64,000 nt of DNA. Source: Azoarcus sp. L1K30. GTDB lineage: Bacteria > Pseudomonadota > Gammaproteobacteria > Burkholderiales > Rhodocyclaceae. The first letter of the stretch is position 1. The number at the start of each line of letters is the position of its first letter. The DNA lies in NCBI RefSeq assembly GCF_018122735.1, contig NZ_JAGRRD010000001.1, positions 1,253,462-1,317,461 of the forward strand, written 5' to 3'. Made by a program: the position numbers and the translations under genes. Of the stretch, positions 17,788 through 26,978 are shown piece after piece. The notes below the pieces were generated by a model. That model saw only the letters and a list, made by a program, of their open reading frames with translations. It was not told the origin of the DNA and did no database searches.

Positions 17788-19338
17788 TTACGTGTTCGAC
17801 GTGGCCATGCCACGCCACTGGGCGAAATTCTTCTCGTCCTCCGAGCCGGCGAAGTCGCCGTTGTCCTTGCCGTTTTCCAGGTGCCACCACTTCATCACCG
17901 AGGCGATGGGGTTGAAGTCCGGCGCGGTCGGGTCGTCGCCCTTGGCGAAGCAGTTGCCCTGCAGGATCTGGTGCACCGGCAACCACGCCTCGACGTATTT
18001 CTCCGGCTCGTGCTCGAAGATGTGCTGGCAGTGGTCGGAACAGAAGTGGTACTTCTCGCCCGCGTGCTCCACCTGGCGGTAGGCGATCTGGGTGGGGTCG
18101 TCCGGCTCGGTGAACAGCATCGGAATCTGGCACACCTGGCACAGCTGGGGCAGGTTGGGGTTCACGAAGCGCTCGCCCTTCTCCGCCTGCTCGCGGAAGA
18201 ACTCGAAACGCGGCCGGTAGTACTTGTCGAAGGTATCCGGGTACTTGCTGGACAGCCAGTCGAGCTCATCGTCGCTGGGGATCCAAGTGTGGAAGTTGGT
18301 CATCGGCGCGGCGGCGTAGAAGGTGGTCCACGCCTGGTGCGAGAGGTGGTCCTTCTCCTTCTTGATCTGCTCCACGCAGTCCGGCACCTTGATGCCGTAG
18401 CGCGCCAGGTCCTTGAACAGGCTCATGCCGTTCTGCTCGAAGTAGATCTCCCAGGCTTCCTTCCAGCTCATCACGCGCTTGGGCAGCATGTAGTCCATCA
18501 TCATGGCGACGATGGTCAGCAGGCGCACGCCGCGCCAGGTCCACTTGTCGATCCACTTCTGCACGATGGGCAGGTTGGCCGGGTCCTGCTCGAGCATGAA
18601 CTTGATGACTTCCAGGCCGAGGGTCATGTGGCGCGCTTCGTCCGACTGGGCGGAGAAGCCGAAGGTCATGGTGCCCATGTCGCCGTTGTAGGCCGCGCCC
18701 GAGACGAAGGGCACGAACACCAGGTTGGTCAGCACGTACTCGAACGAGAAGCCGATGGCGATGATGAACTCGAAGGGGCCGCAGCTGCAGGCATCCTCGA
18801 AGAAGGACTTGGGCACCGACAGGTACCACAACCGGTCGTTCATGTACTTCCAGTCGTGGATGCCGTTGTAGAAGCGGTTGTAGTTGGAGATCGAGTGGAT
18901 CTGGGTCTGGCAGTGACGGATCTCGTCGATGGCCTGCATCTGGCAGGCCACCTGCGGGCCGACCCCGCCCATGTGGCGGCCCAGGCGGGCAAAGCCGCGG
19001 TGGGCGTTGTATTCCAGCGACGGCACCGCCGACAGGAAGATCTTCATGGCGTTGATGTAGCGCGCATCGGTGACGTTCAGGTGGCCATTGTTCTGGTTGA
19101 ACGCATCGATGATGGCGTAGAGCTTGCGCTCCTTCTCGGCCTGGTATTTCCAGTAGGAATCCATGGTCAGGCGGAAGGGGTCTTCCCACTTGTCCCAGTC
19201 ATGGATCTTGATGCCTTCGTAGTCGAGCAGCGGGTAGACGTCCTCGCGCTTCTCGTAGCTCGGCTCCCAGCCGAGGTTGCGGGTCATCAGCGCGTACTTC
19301 TCTTTCAGCCCGAGCTTCTTCTTCACTTGCATGTCCAT
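17788..19338 (-). CDS. dmpN: Phenol hydroxylase catalytic (alpha) subunit
   Basis: 516 residues (DmpN is 517), the diiron catalytic subunit that converts phenol and methylphenols to catechols. Ligands visible: Glu109, Glu139/His142 (DEIRH), Glu200, Glu234/His237 (DEARH). C-terminal part carries paired CxxC-type motifs (CQVCQIP and a later CSDHCQH) that bind zinc in phenol hydroxylase crystal structures. GGAG precedes the ATG. Confidence 0.96.
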   Translation of the reverse strand: MDMQVKKKLGLKEKYALMTRNLGWEPSYEKREDVYPLLDYEGIKIHDWDKWEDPFRLTMDSYWKYQAEKERKLYAIIDAFNQNNGHLNVTDARYINAMKIFLSAVPSLEYNAHRGFARLGRHMGGVGPQVACQMQAIDEIRHCQTQIHSISNYNRFYNGIHDWKYMNDRLWYLSVPKSFFEDACSCGPFEFIIAIGFSFEYVLTNLVFVPFVSGAAYNGDMGTMTFGFSAQSDEARHMTLGLEVIKFMLEQDPANLPIVQKWIDKWTWRGVRLLTIVAMMMDYMLPKRVMSWKEAWEIYFEQNGMSLFKDLARYGIKVPDCVEQIKKEKDHLSHQAWTTFYAAAPMTNFHTWIPSDDELDWLSSKYPDTFDKYYRPRFEFFREQAEKGERFVNPNLPQLCQVCQIPMLFTEPDDPTQIAYRQVEHAGEKYHFCSDHCQHIFEHEPEKYVEAWLPVHQILQGNCFAKGDDPTAPDFNPIASVMKWWHLENGKDNGDFAGSEDEKNFAQWRGMATSNT

Positions 19339-19505
19339 GGTGTCTCTCCGTTTTTCAGTTGTGCAAAGGGTTGATGCGCCGTCGCGAGCGGGTCGAGGGC
19401 AAGGCGGGCGGCGCGCAGCGACCGAGACATATCGTTCGGATAGGCGAGGAAGCGAGCACCGCCCAACGCCGCCATCGGCCCGCGCAGCAGGCGCATCGGC
19501 CCTTT

Positions 19506-19775
19506 TCAGTCGTTCCAGCTCAGACGGAACTCGTCCTCGTCTTCGTCTACATGGCCCGACAGCGTGATCAGGTTCACCTGCATCTCCTGCAGGTCGAAGG
19601 GGCGGCCCATCTTCTCCTCCACCGTCGTGCGGCGCAGCACGAGGGAACCGGGCACGTTGATCTTCACCATCGCGGGCTGTTCGTCGACCACGGCGGTGGG
19701 GTTGTCCTCCAGCAGGGCCTCGACGATGTGGCGGCTCTCTTCGTTGGTTTGCAGGGCAATGAATACGTTGGACAT
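19506..19775 (-). CDS. dmpM: Phenol hydroxylase activator protein
   Basis: 89 residues, the usual size for DmpM, the cofactor-free activator that docks on the hydroxylase. Typical stretches are MSNVFIALQTNEESR and EKMGRPFDLQEMQVNL. It begins nine bases after dmpL ends. It is followed by a 167-base gap before dmpN, with no feature recognised. Confidence 0.95.
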   Translation of the reverse strand: MSNVFIALQTNEESRHIVEALLEDNPTAVVDEQPAMVKINVPGSLVLRRTTVEEKMGRPFDLQEMQVNLITLSGHVDEDEDEFRLSWND

Positions 19776-19783
19776 GAGGTCGC

Positions 19784-20776
19784 TCACAGGGTGAGACCGA
19801 GCTTGGCTGCGCGGTCGTTGAAGGATTGGTCGACGGTGGCCAGCACGTCGGCAGCGGTGTCGCCCAGGGCCTGCTGCGCGATCGGGCTCAGGGCCTCGAC
19901 GGCCGCACCGCGCCACTGGCGGGTCCACTCGGTCAGCAGGGCCTTGTTGGCGTCGGATTCCGCCGCGGCGATCTTGATCACCGAGTCGATCCAGCGCCGG
20001 GTCTCGCCATGCCATTCGCCCATGAAGGCGGTGAGCATGGACACCCCGGCACCGCCGTGGGCGTTCAGATGCTTGTCCACGAACTGTTCGTAGATCAGCG
20101 GATACAGCAGGCCGTCGAGCACGAAGTTCTGGGCCACGAAAAGCTCGAACCAGTCCTGCGTCACCAGCGTCTTTTCCACCAGGCGCCGCAGCGGCTGCCA
20201 GCGCACATCGTTCAGCCAGGCCTCGCGACCGGCGTCGAGCGTCGTGACATCGCCCAGCAGCAGGCCGAGGCGGGTGAGGTACTGGGCGACGCCCAGGTTG
20301 TCCATGGCGTGGTACATGCACGGCTGGGTAATGAGCGTGCCGTAGCCATCGGCGCACATGCCGGTATTGTTCATGTTGGCGCCCCACGCGGCATGGCGCA
20401 GCGGCATCAGCACCGCCAGCGCAAGCGCACGGGTCGCCTCGTCCATCTGCGCGAGCAGGCCCCGGCTTTCGACGAACTCGAAACTCGACTCGGCCGACTC
20501 CTGCTGACGGGCGCGGGCCAGCGTGTAGGCGCCGTAGTAGTACTGGCGGGGGTCCTTGAAGGCATACCAGTCGGCCATCACGATGGCGGTGCGGCCGGGG
20601 TCGTGCAGCTCATGCTCCGGATCCCAGGTGGGACGATATTGCAGGTTGGCATCCGCCTGGATGTCGTAGCTGCCCTCCTGGTAGCGCGAGGCCGGCTTGT
20701 CGCCGAAACGGCGCACCAGGTGGTCGAAGGTGTTCCGCAGCGGTTTGATGCTGACGGTGCGAAGGTCGATCTGCAT
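19784..20776 (-). CDS. dmpL: Phenol hydroxylase beta subunit
   Basis: 330 residues (DmpL is 331). Non-catalytic hydroxylase subunit, with the family stretches YRPTWDPEHELHDP and DPRQYYYGAYTLAR. AGGAG precedes the ATG. Located between dmpK and dmpM in the canonical order. Confidence 0.95.
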   Translation of the reverse strand: MQIDLRTVSIKPLRNTFDHLVRRFGDKPASRYQEGSYDIQADANLQYRPTWDPEHELHDPGRTAIVMADWYAFKDPRQYYYGAYTLARARQQESAESSFEFVESRGLLAQMDEATRALALAVLMPLRHAAWGANMNNTGMCADGYGTLITQPCMYHAMDNLGVAQYLTRLGLLLGDVTTLDAGREAWLNDVRWQPLRRLVEKTLVTQDWFELFVAQNFVLDGLLYPLIYEQFVDKHLNAHGGAGVSMLTAFMGEWHGETRRWIDSVIKIAAAESDANKALLTEWTRQWRGAAVEALSPIAQQALGDTAADVLATVDQSFNDRAAKLGLTL

Positions 20777-20815
20777 GTGTGTCGTCTCCTGTCGGGCGCA
20801 TTGCCGCCCATTGAT

Positions 20816-21094
20816 CTATTTGAATTGCCGCCCGGAGGCTTCGCTCAGTCGCCAGTGACCTGCATCACCGCCACTGGCCGCCTTGTCGGTGAGAAAAGTC
20901 ACCGCGTTCATGGCGCAGAAATCGTCGAAGGCATCGGCATGGAGAATCATCTCCACGAAGATCTCCGGCTCGCCGATGGCAAAGTCGAACTCGATGAAGC
21001 GGTCCGGGCGCAGGGTGCGCACCCGGACGAACTTGCGCGAAGGGTCGAAGCGATCCCTCCGCCCCGCCCCGGGGGCGGTCGGATCAGTTGCCAT
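20816..21094 (-). CDS. dmpK: Phenol hydroxylase assembly protein
   Basis: 92 residues of the DmpK family (FVRVRTLRPDRFIEFDFAIG, then FVEMILHADAF). DmpK is needed in vivo for productive assembly of the hydroxylase, possibly iron loading, and is not needed for the purified active enzyme. Of two in-frame ATGs, 21094 lies nine bases after AAGGAG, whereas 21103 touches it, so 21094 is used. Confidence 0.9.
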   Translation of the reverse strand: MATDPTAPGAGRRDRFDPSRKFVRVRTLRPDRFIEFDFAIGEPEIFVEMILHADAFDDFCAMNAVTFLTDKAASGGDAGHWRLSEASGRQFK

Positions 21095-21174
21095 GATTGG
21101 CATCTCCTTGTTTGCTTTGTGGCGAGCGAGCCCTCACCCGCCGGATGGCGGGCGCGGGCACTCACAGCCGACGC

Positions 21175-22110
21175 TCAGCTCACCACGGTCAGGAAGGTCT
21201 CGTGCAGCTTGCGCTGCGGGTAGTCGAGACCGCCGCCCACACCCAGCCCCTCGAACGTCCAGGTCGTGGGCTCATAGTCCGGATACGGCTGGTAGCCGCC
21301 CATGAAGGTCTCGAAGCGGTTGCCCGAGGGATCCCAGGCGTAGATCGTGCAGCCGCGGGTCACCCCGTGGCGGGTCGGCCCGATGTCCAGCGGCACCTTG
21401 TTCATCGACAGGATGTCGCCGGCACGCAGCACCTCCTCCCAGGTCTCGAGCATGAAGGACAGGTGATGCAGCTTGCCCGGCTCCGCATGCTCGACGAAGG
21501 CAATGTCATGCACCTTGTGGGAACACGACAGCCAGATCGCCGCATTGCCGTCGCCGTCCGGCGTCAGCACGCGCTCGACCAGGTAGAAGCCCAGCACCTC
21601 GGTGAAGATCTTCTGCACCTCCTCCACATTGGGGCCATAGAGCAGGCAGTGGTCGAGACGCACCGGCGCAACGCCTTTTTCGGACGCGGGGGTCCAGGGC
21701 GGCGGGTTGAGCACCTGCAGGCCGTTGCCGACTGCCGTCTTCTCTGCATAGAGCTCGATCTGATGCCCCGTCGGGATCTCGAAACGAACCCGCTCGCCGG
21801 TCTCCAGCAACTCGCCCGCCGGGATGCGTGCGGTCTCGAGCCCATAGGCCCGGAGCTTCTCGTCGAAGTCGTCGAGCGTCGCCTTGTCGAGCACCTTGAA
21901 GGCGAAGAAATCGATGCCCGCGCTGTCCGCCTCGCGCAGGATCAGGCTGTTGTGGTCGCGCTCGTCCCAGCACTTCAGATACACCCGCCCCTGCGCGTCG
22001 CGGCCGGTTTCCACCATGCCCAGCACGTCGCGGTAATGCCGCACCCCTTCCTCGAGATTCAAAACACGCAGTTGCGCGTGGCCCGGGCGAAGAACACCTG
22101 TCATTGCCAT
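21175..22110 (-). CDS. dmpB: Catechol 2,3-dioxygenase
   Basis: 311 residues, an extradiol dioxygenase of the XylE/DmpB class with two VOC-fold halves. Iron ligands are His154 (LDHCLLYGP), His215 (LHHLSF) and Glu267 (NRFETF). It cleaves catechol and methylcatechols next to the hydroxyls to give yellow muconic semialdehydes. GGAG precedes the ATG. It lies between dmpQ and dmpK, upstream of the hydroxylase genes rather than downstream as in the pseudomonad dmp operon. Confidence 0.96.
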   Translation of the reverse strand: MAMTGVLRPGHAQLRVLNLEEGVRHYRDVLGMVETGRDAQGRVYLKCWDERDHNSLILREADSAGIDFFAFKVLDKATLDDFDEKLRAYGLETARIPAGELLETGERVRFEIPTGHQIELYAEKTAVGNGLQVLNPPPWTPASEKGVAPVRLDHCLLYGPNVEEVQKIFTEVLGFYLVERVLTPDGDGNAAIWLSCSHKVHDIAFVEHAEPGKLHHLSFMLETWEEVLRAGDILSMNKVPLDIGPTRHGVTRGCTIYAWDPSGNRFETFMGGYQPYPDYEPTTWTFEGLGVGGGLDYPQRKLHETFLTVVS

Positions 22111-22137
22111 GTGAGTCGTCTCCTCGATCGATTCGAT

Positions 22138-22473
22138 CTACTTGTTTTCCTGAGTGGTTCGCAGCCCGGCCGCGGTACACACCGCGCGATGCATCTTGCC
22201 GAGCACCTTCACTGACAAGTCGGCGCGGGGAAACACCCGGCAGGCCAGCACACACTGCTGCGCCTGCTCTTCCTCGCTCACATGCTGGCGACTCATGGCC
22301 CGGGTCTCGTACGCCCCGGCGGTGACTTCCACCTTGCACACGCCACACCCGCCGCCGCGACAACCGAGCGGAATGCCCCGGCGACCGGAACGGGACATGG
22401 CCACCAGCAGGTTCTCCTGCTCGCCGCACGCGTACTGTTCGCCGGTCTCTTCGATGGTGACCTGGTATTGCAT
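22138..22473 (-). CDS. dmpQ: Plant-type 2Fe-2S ferredoxin, XylT/DmpQ family
   Basis: 111 residues with the cluster cysteines CRGGGCGVC and a later CVLAC. XylT/DmpQ ferredoxins re-reduce the catechol 2,3-dioxygenase iron after it is oxidised by poor substrates such as 4-methylcatechol. It is the first gene after the sigma-54 promoter, with a strong GGAGGAG site. The open frame extends upstream into the promoter, so the start MQYQVTIEETG is used. Confidence 0.93.
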   Translation of the reverse strand: MQYQVTIEETGEQYACGEQENLLVAMSRSGRRGIPLGCRGGGCGVCKVEVTAGAYETRAMSRQHVSEEEQAQQCVLACRVFPRADLSVKVLGKMHRAVCTAAGLRTTQENK

Positions 22474-22556
22474 GGCATCTCCTCCAGCATGTCCTGACGA
22501 TTTTGTCAGTCGAGCGCATGAATCGATTTTTCTGATCGCGCCCTTAAGCTCTCTAA

Positions 22557-22575
22557 TGCAGAGGCCGTGCCAGGG
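22557..22575 (-). promoter_or_regulatory. Sigma-54 promoter of the phenol operon
   Basis: On the minus strand CCCTGGCACGGCCTCTGCA contains the -24 element TGGCAC and -12 element CTGC, with exactly ten bases between the invariant GG (22571-22570) and GC (22559-22558). The predicted start is near 22546, about 73 bases upstream of dmpQ. Such promoters need an NtrC-type activator; DmpR/XylR-type activators are encoded at 33762 and 43520. Confidence 0.85.
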
Positions 22576-22639
22576 AAGCCAAGTGATTGATTTGACTGAA
22601 TCCTCGAGATTTTCGGTCGACATTGCCGTGACTGGCACA

Positions 22640-22683
22640 TGACCATTTTGAACACCTGATTTTTGCGCTCGACAAAATGGTCA
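22640..22683. promoter_or_regulatory. 11-bp dyad, candidate upstream activating sequence
   Basis: TGACCATTTTG (22640-22650) and CAAAATGGTCA (22673-22683) form perfect 11-base arms 22 bases apart. They lie about 95-140 bases upstream of the predicted sigma-54 start, where DmpR/XylR-type activators bind. The rest of the 348-base gap 22474-22821 holds nothing else recognised. Confidence 0.6.
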
Positions 22684-22821
22684 AGCTGCACTGCAATAAA
22701 CCAATATCGAATCAATGGCTTATGTGCAGCGCACAAAATCGGCAGACGCGGGCGACGTCCGCCGCCCCAGGCTGTCGATGGCCCGCCTCAAGGGCAGGCC
22801 CCCTCCCCCGCCCGCGCGCCG

Positions 22822-23790
22822 CTAATCCATGCTCAGACGGACATAGACCGGACGATGGTCCGACCCGATGCGCGGACCCACCCCGGCGTCGAGCACCCGC
22901 CAGTGCCGCGTCACCAGGATCTGGTCGATGGGAATCATGGGGAGGCTCGCCGGCCACGTGGGCGTGAGCGCAGTCGCCCGCCGCCAGCCGCCCTGCGCCG
23001 GCGGATGCATGGCAGACGACCATGGGCTGGCATTCAAGTCCCCGGCTATCAGGACCGGCAAGCCGGCGGTGGCCCCCCAAGCCGATGCCGTCGCAAGCAG
23101 CTCGCGTCGCCGCGCATGAAATTGCGGACTGATCGGCGGCATCGGATGGACCGCCACCAGCACCACCTGCGCCGCGCCCCAATGCACCTGCATGCGCGCA
23201 TGCAGCGTCTGCCCCGGCGGCACGCGACATTCGATCTGCTCCAGCGGGAGACGCGACAGCACCGCCAGACCGAACGGACCCTCCGCCGGCGCGAGCATCC
23301 GGTACGGGTAGTCGGCCCACCCCGCCAAAGCCGCTGCCATGCGCGGATTGACCTCCTGGAGCACAATCACGTCCGCATCGAGACCCTGCGTCCAGCGGCG
23401 CAGTTCGGCGGGATCGTCATTGTCGGCGTGGAGGTTGGCACTCACCACGGTCAACACCTGCGCCCCGGTCGCGCCCGCCGGCGCGCCCGGCATCGCCAAA
23501 CACGGGCCCAACACCAGCACCACTCCGCCGCTTACCGCCCAAACAAACGCGCGCTGCGCCAGCAGGCCGAGCGCACACACACCGCCGACCAGCAGATACA
23601 CCCACTGCCAATGTACCGCCAGATCGGGCACCCAGGCCAGCCAAGACGCCCCATCCGGCAACCAGCCGACCACCAGCGGCAGCGCTGCACCCAAGCCACA
23701 GAAGAACAACAACACTTTGGCGCGGCGGGTAATGGCGGTTGTGAGGGAAGGCATGGCGGTGAGCGAATGGCGTGCGCAAAGAAGCGTCAT
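22822..23790 (-). CDS. Membrane-anchored endonuclease/exonuclease/phosphatase-family protein
   Basis: 322 residues. Three hydrophobic segments in the first 115 residues (around LLFFCGLGAALPLVVGWL, WVYLLVGGVCALGLL and VSGGVVLVLGPCLA) precede a metal-dependent EEP domain with SANLHADN, LQEVN, GDLNASP and a final SDHRP. YafD-like proteins of this layout are periplasm-facing hydrolases of unknown substrate. The start at 23790 has AGGG close upstream; an ATG at 23754 is also possible. Confidence 0.75.
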   Translation of the reverse strand: MTLLCARHSLTAMPSLTTAITRRAKVLLFFCGLGAALPLVVGWLPDGASWLAWVPDLAVHWQWVYLLVGGVCALGLLAQRAFVWAVSGGVVLVLGPCLAMPGAPAGATGAQVLTVVSANLHADNDDPAELRRWTQGLDADVIVLQEVNPRMAAALAGWADYPYRMLAPAEGPFGLAVLSRLPLEQIECRVPPGQTLHARMQVHWGAAQVVLVAVHPMPPISPQFHARRRELLATASAWGATAGLPVLIAGDLNASPWSSAMHPPAQGGWRRATALTPTWPASLPMIPIDQILVTRHWRVLDAGVGPRIGSDHRPVYVRLSMD

Positions 23791-23899
23791 TGTGCCCTGA
23801 GCGGCCGGCCGAGCCACGGAAGGCAAACTCAATGCCTCGAATACGTGCCCACCACCCAACGGGGCCGGTCGGTCGCCGCTCCATGGGTTCCACCACCGG

Positions 23900-24244
23900 C
23901 TACTGAGTCAAACCGCCGCTTGCAGGGCAATGGCAAACTGCGGCCAGTCGGTTTGCACCGATGCCACCAGCAGGCGCGCTCGATCCACCGAGAACATTGA
24001 CGACGATATCGATGCCACCGAGACGATCCAGAACAGCATCCGCCACAGCCCGGCAACCGTCTGCCGTGGTCAAATCGGCGGCGAAATAAGTGACGCCTTC
24101 GGGCGCAATTTCGGGCACCGAACGCGCTGTTGCGACGATCGTTACACCCGCATTGCGCAAGGACTCGACGACGGCCGCACCCACCCCCTTCGTACCGCCC
24201 GTCACCAGCGCTCTGCGTCCAGTGAGCTCAAGGTTGAAGTTCAT
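23900..24244 (-). pseudogene. Short-chain dehydrogenase/reductase, 3'-truncated
   Basis: The first 94 residues are a normal SDR N-terminus: Rossmann motif TGGTKGVGAAVV, AADLTT and NVLGGSSAPAGG. The protein then diverges and stops at residue 114, while the family has about 250 residues, so the catalytic Tyr-xxx-Lys region is missing. No continuation was found in the other frames before the EEP gene starts. It overlaps the NTF2-like gene by ATGA, showing a former operon. Most likely a decayed gene at a deletion junction. Confidence 0.7.
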
Positions 24245-24567
24245 AGGCTGATCTCCAGAAACGCAATCTTGTTGCCTTCGAGGCCAAAGAAATATCGAAG
24301 GTCAACCGGACTGCCGGGGAAGTTGCCGGTCAAACGGCTGGTGACGATGGTCTTGCCGTCTTTTTCTTCGCAAGCGAAGGGCACGCTCGTGTAGGTGTAC
24401 TTCCTCGAGGCATCCGTTTTCCATTGTTTGATGGCGGCCAAGCCGTTGTAGATCTGGCCCTCGTCCTTCACGACGGCGTGATCCGTGAAGCATCGGGCAA
24501 CCGCCTCGCCGTCACCCCTGTCGGCGGCGAAATAGAGGCTGATGGATTCTGGAAGGTCGAGAGGCAT
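24241..24567 (-). CDS. SnoaL/NTF2-like protein
   Basis: 108 residues of the NTF2-like cone fold: LPESISLYFAADRGDGEAVARCF followed by TDHAVVKDEGQIYNG. Many such proteins are small isomerases, hydrolases or binding proteins of unknown substrate. AAGGAG precedes the ATG. Divergent from the HxlR regulator and co-transcribed with the truncated SDR, which suggests an HxlR-controlled redox pair that has lost one partner. Confidence 0.8.
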   Translation of the reverse strand: MPLDLPESISLYFAADRGDGEAVARCFTDHAVVKDEGQIYNGLAAIKQWKTDASRKYTYTSVPFACEEKDGKTIVTSRLTGNFPGSPVDLRYFFGLEGNKIAFLEISL

Positions 24568-24691
24568 CTGCTGGGCTCCTTCGTGGTTTATCCGATCACC
24601 AAGTGCGACCAGAATTGATAAGGCAGAAGGATGAAGATAAGCTCCAAAAAGAACAAGAACGCACAGAAAAGTAAGGTACACACCAAAAAGT

Positions 24692-25036
24692 ATGGCGAAA
24701 GAATGGACCCCCACCTCGGCCGCGAACGGTGTCGAGCAAGCCCTCCAGATCCTCGAAGGCAAGTGGAAGCTCGTGATCCTGTTCCATCTGTTCGGAGGCA
24801 ATCTGCTGCGATTCTCCGAACTCGAAAGAGCGATCCCTGCCATCACGCAGAAGATGCTGATTCAGCAACTCCGACAGATGGAGGCGGACGGCGTTGTCCG
24901 GCGGATCGTTCACCATCAGGTGCCACCGAAAGTCGAATACGGCCTGACCGATTGGGGCCAAGCGCTCTGCCCGGCACTCGATGCTCTGCTGAAATGGGCC
25001 GATCTACGCGACGAACACCTCAATCGCGACGTCTGA
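24692..25036 (+). CDS. HxlR-family transcriptional regulator
   Basis: 114 residues, a winged-helix HxlR/MarR-like protein (ALQILEGKWKLVILFHLFGG, FSELERAIPAITQKML, VPPKVEYGLTDWG). It lacks the N-terminal cysteine used by redox-sensing HxlR relatives such as HypR. It is divergent from the NTF2/SDR pair across a 124-base region and probably controls it. Confidence 0.85.
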   Translation: MAKEWTPTSAANGVEQALQILEGKWKLVILFHLFGGNLLRFSELERAIPAITQKMLIQQLRQMEADGVVRRIVHHQVPPKVEYGLTDWGQALCPALDALLKWADLRDEHLNRDV

Positions 25037-25418
25037 TTACATCCCTCAAGACAGGATCGAGATTGTTGCGGACGCCCCGTCATCGGCCGCTGCCGTCGTT
25101 CGTCGCGCTTCTACTGAGTGACTGAACTGAGCTGGCGAGCGGCCAGATGTCGCCCGAGTCTGAAACCACAACGTAGCTCCGTCCAATGTTGCGCCACGGA
25201 AAGCGCGAGCGCGGGAGGGCTCCTGCATAGCTGACCCCTTTCAAGATCTCGAGAACATGCATCATCTCCAGGACGAATCCCCACCGATCCGCTGCGAGTC
25301 ATTAGAATCGTGCATTTTGGATACTGTTGCCGAGCTCACATGCGTGTCTGTACCGATTCACGCCATATCCCAAATCGATAGAACAAACTCGAAGATCGAG
25401 AGAAACAGGAATAACCGC
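25037..25418. other. 382-base gap upstream of the hsd locus
   Basis: No gene recognised. It must contain the hsd promoter; GATACT at about 25318 is a possible -10 but has no convincing -35. The base composition changes around here to the lower-GC style of the hsd island, so this gap may hold the left junction. No repeat or attachment site was identified. Confidence 0.4.
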
Positions 25419-26978
25419 ATGACCAGCAGCCAGCAACGAGCCGCCCTGCAACGTGAGATCTGGAAAATCGCCAATGATGTCCGTGGCGCCGTCGATGGAT
25501 GGGATTTCAAGCAATACGTGCTCGGCACCCTGTTCTACCGTTTCATCAGCGAAAACTTCATCGCCTACATCACCGGGGGCGATGAGTCCGTGGATTACGC
25601 GGCCATGGACGATGGCGATCAGAACATCGCCGCCGCAAAAGAAGATGCCATTAAGACAAAAGGCTACTTCATCTACCCCAGTCAGCTGTTTTCCAATGTG
25701 GCGGCCAAGGCCAACAACAACGAAAGCCTGAACACCGACCTTGCCTCCATCTTTGCCGCCATTGAAGCATCTGCCAGCGGCTACCCCTCGGAGCAGGACA
25801 TCAAAGGCCTGTTCGCGGACTTCGACACCACCAGCACCCGCCTGGGCAACACCGTCAGGGACAAGAACGCCCGCCTGGCCGCCGTGCTCAAAGGCGTTGC
25901 CAATCTGAACTTCGGCCACTTTGACGCCACCCACATCGACCTGTTTGGCGACGCCTACGAATACCTCATCTCCAACTACGCCGCCAACGCCGGCAAGTCG
26001 GGCGGCGAGTTTTTTACCCCGCAGCAGGTCTCCAAGCTGATCGCCCAACTGGCCATGCACGGGCAGACCAGCATCAACAAGATCTACGACCCCGCCTGCG
26101 GCTCCGGATCGCTGCTGCTGCAAGCAAAAAAGCAGTTTGACGACCACATCATTGAAGACGGCTTTTTCGGGCAGGAACTCAACCACACCACCTACAACCT
26201 GGCGCGGATGAACATGTTCCTGCACAACGTCAACTACGACAAGTTCAACATCCAGCTGGGCGACACCCTCATCGAGCCCCACTTTGGCGACGACCAGCCG
26301 TTTGACGCCATCGTCTCCAACCCACCGTATTCGGTGAAATGGAAAGGCTCGGACGACCCCACCTTGATCAACGACGACCGCTTTGCCCCAGCCGGCGTGC
26401 TGGCGCCGAAGTCCAAAGCCGACTTTGCCTTTGTGCTGCACGCGCTGAGCTACCTCTCCGCCAAGGGCCGCGCGGCCATCGTTTGCTTCCCCGGCATCTT
26501 CTACCGGGGCGGCGCCGAGCAGAAGATCCGCCAATACCTGGTGGACAACAACTATGTGGAAACGGTGATTTCGCTGGCACCCAACCTGTTCTTTGGCACC
26601 ACCATCGCCGTGAACATCCTGGTGCTGTCCAAACACAAGACCGACACCACCACCCAGTTCATCGATGCCAGCAACCTGTTTGACAAGAAGACCAACAACA
26701 ACGAGCTGTCGGACGCGCACATCGAACAGATCATGGCGGTGTTCGACAGCAAGGCCAACGTGGCGCACTTCGCCCAGTCCGTGCCGTTCGAGAAGGTGTC
26801 CGGCAACGACTACAACCTTTCGGTCAGCAGCTACATCGACGCAAAGGACAACCGCGAAGTGGTGGACATCGCCCAGCTCAATGCCGCGCTGAAAACCACG
26901 GTTGCCAGGATTGACCAGTTGCGCAAAGAGATTGACACCATCGTGGCCGAGATCGAAGGCGAGGGGTTGGAGGCATGA
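25419..26978 (+). CDS. hsdM: Type I restriction-modification DNA methyltransferase subunit
   Basis: 519 residues, like type IC HsdM (EcoR124I, 520). N6-adenine methylase with SAM motif DPACGSG (224-230) and catalytic motif NPPYS (301-305). HsdM2S methylates the host target; HsdR2M2S cuts unmodified DNA. The start [10 protein letters not shown] has AGGA eight bases upstream. HsdS starts inside its stop codon (ATGA overlap at 26975-26978), so the two are coupled. Confidence 0.96.
   Translation: MTSSQQRAALQREIWKIANDVRGAVDGWDFKQYVLGTLFYRFISENFIAYITGGDESVDYAAMDDGDQNIAAAKEDAIKTKGYFIYPSQLFSNVAAKANNNESLNTDLASIFAAIEASASGYPSEQDIKGLFADFDTTSTRLGNTVRDKNARLAAVLKGVANLNFGHFDATHIDLFGDAYEYLISNYAANAGKSGGEFFTPQQVSKLIAQLAMHGQTSINKIYDPACGSGSLLLQAKKQFDDHIIEDGFFGQELNHTTYNLARMNMFLHNVNYDKFNIQLGDTLIEPHFGDDQPFDAIVSNPPYSVKWKGSDDPTLINDDRFAPAGVLAPKSKADFAFVLHALSYLSAKGRAAIVCFPGIFYRGGAEQKIRQYLVDNNYVETVISLAPNLFFGTTIAVNILVLSKHKTDTTTQFIDASNLFDKKTNNNELSDAHIEQIMAVFDSKANVAHFAQSVPFEKVSGNDYNLSVSSYIDAKDNREVVDIAQLNAALKTTVARIDQLRKEIDTIVAEIEGEGLEA

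Noticed and set aside
22632..22650. TGGCAC on the plus strand near the phenol promoter
   Set aside because: No GC at the required -12 distance and no gene follows in that direction; the real sigma-54 site is on the minus strand at 22557-22575.
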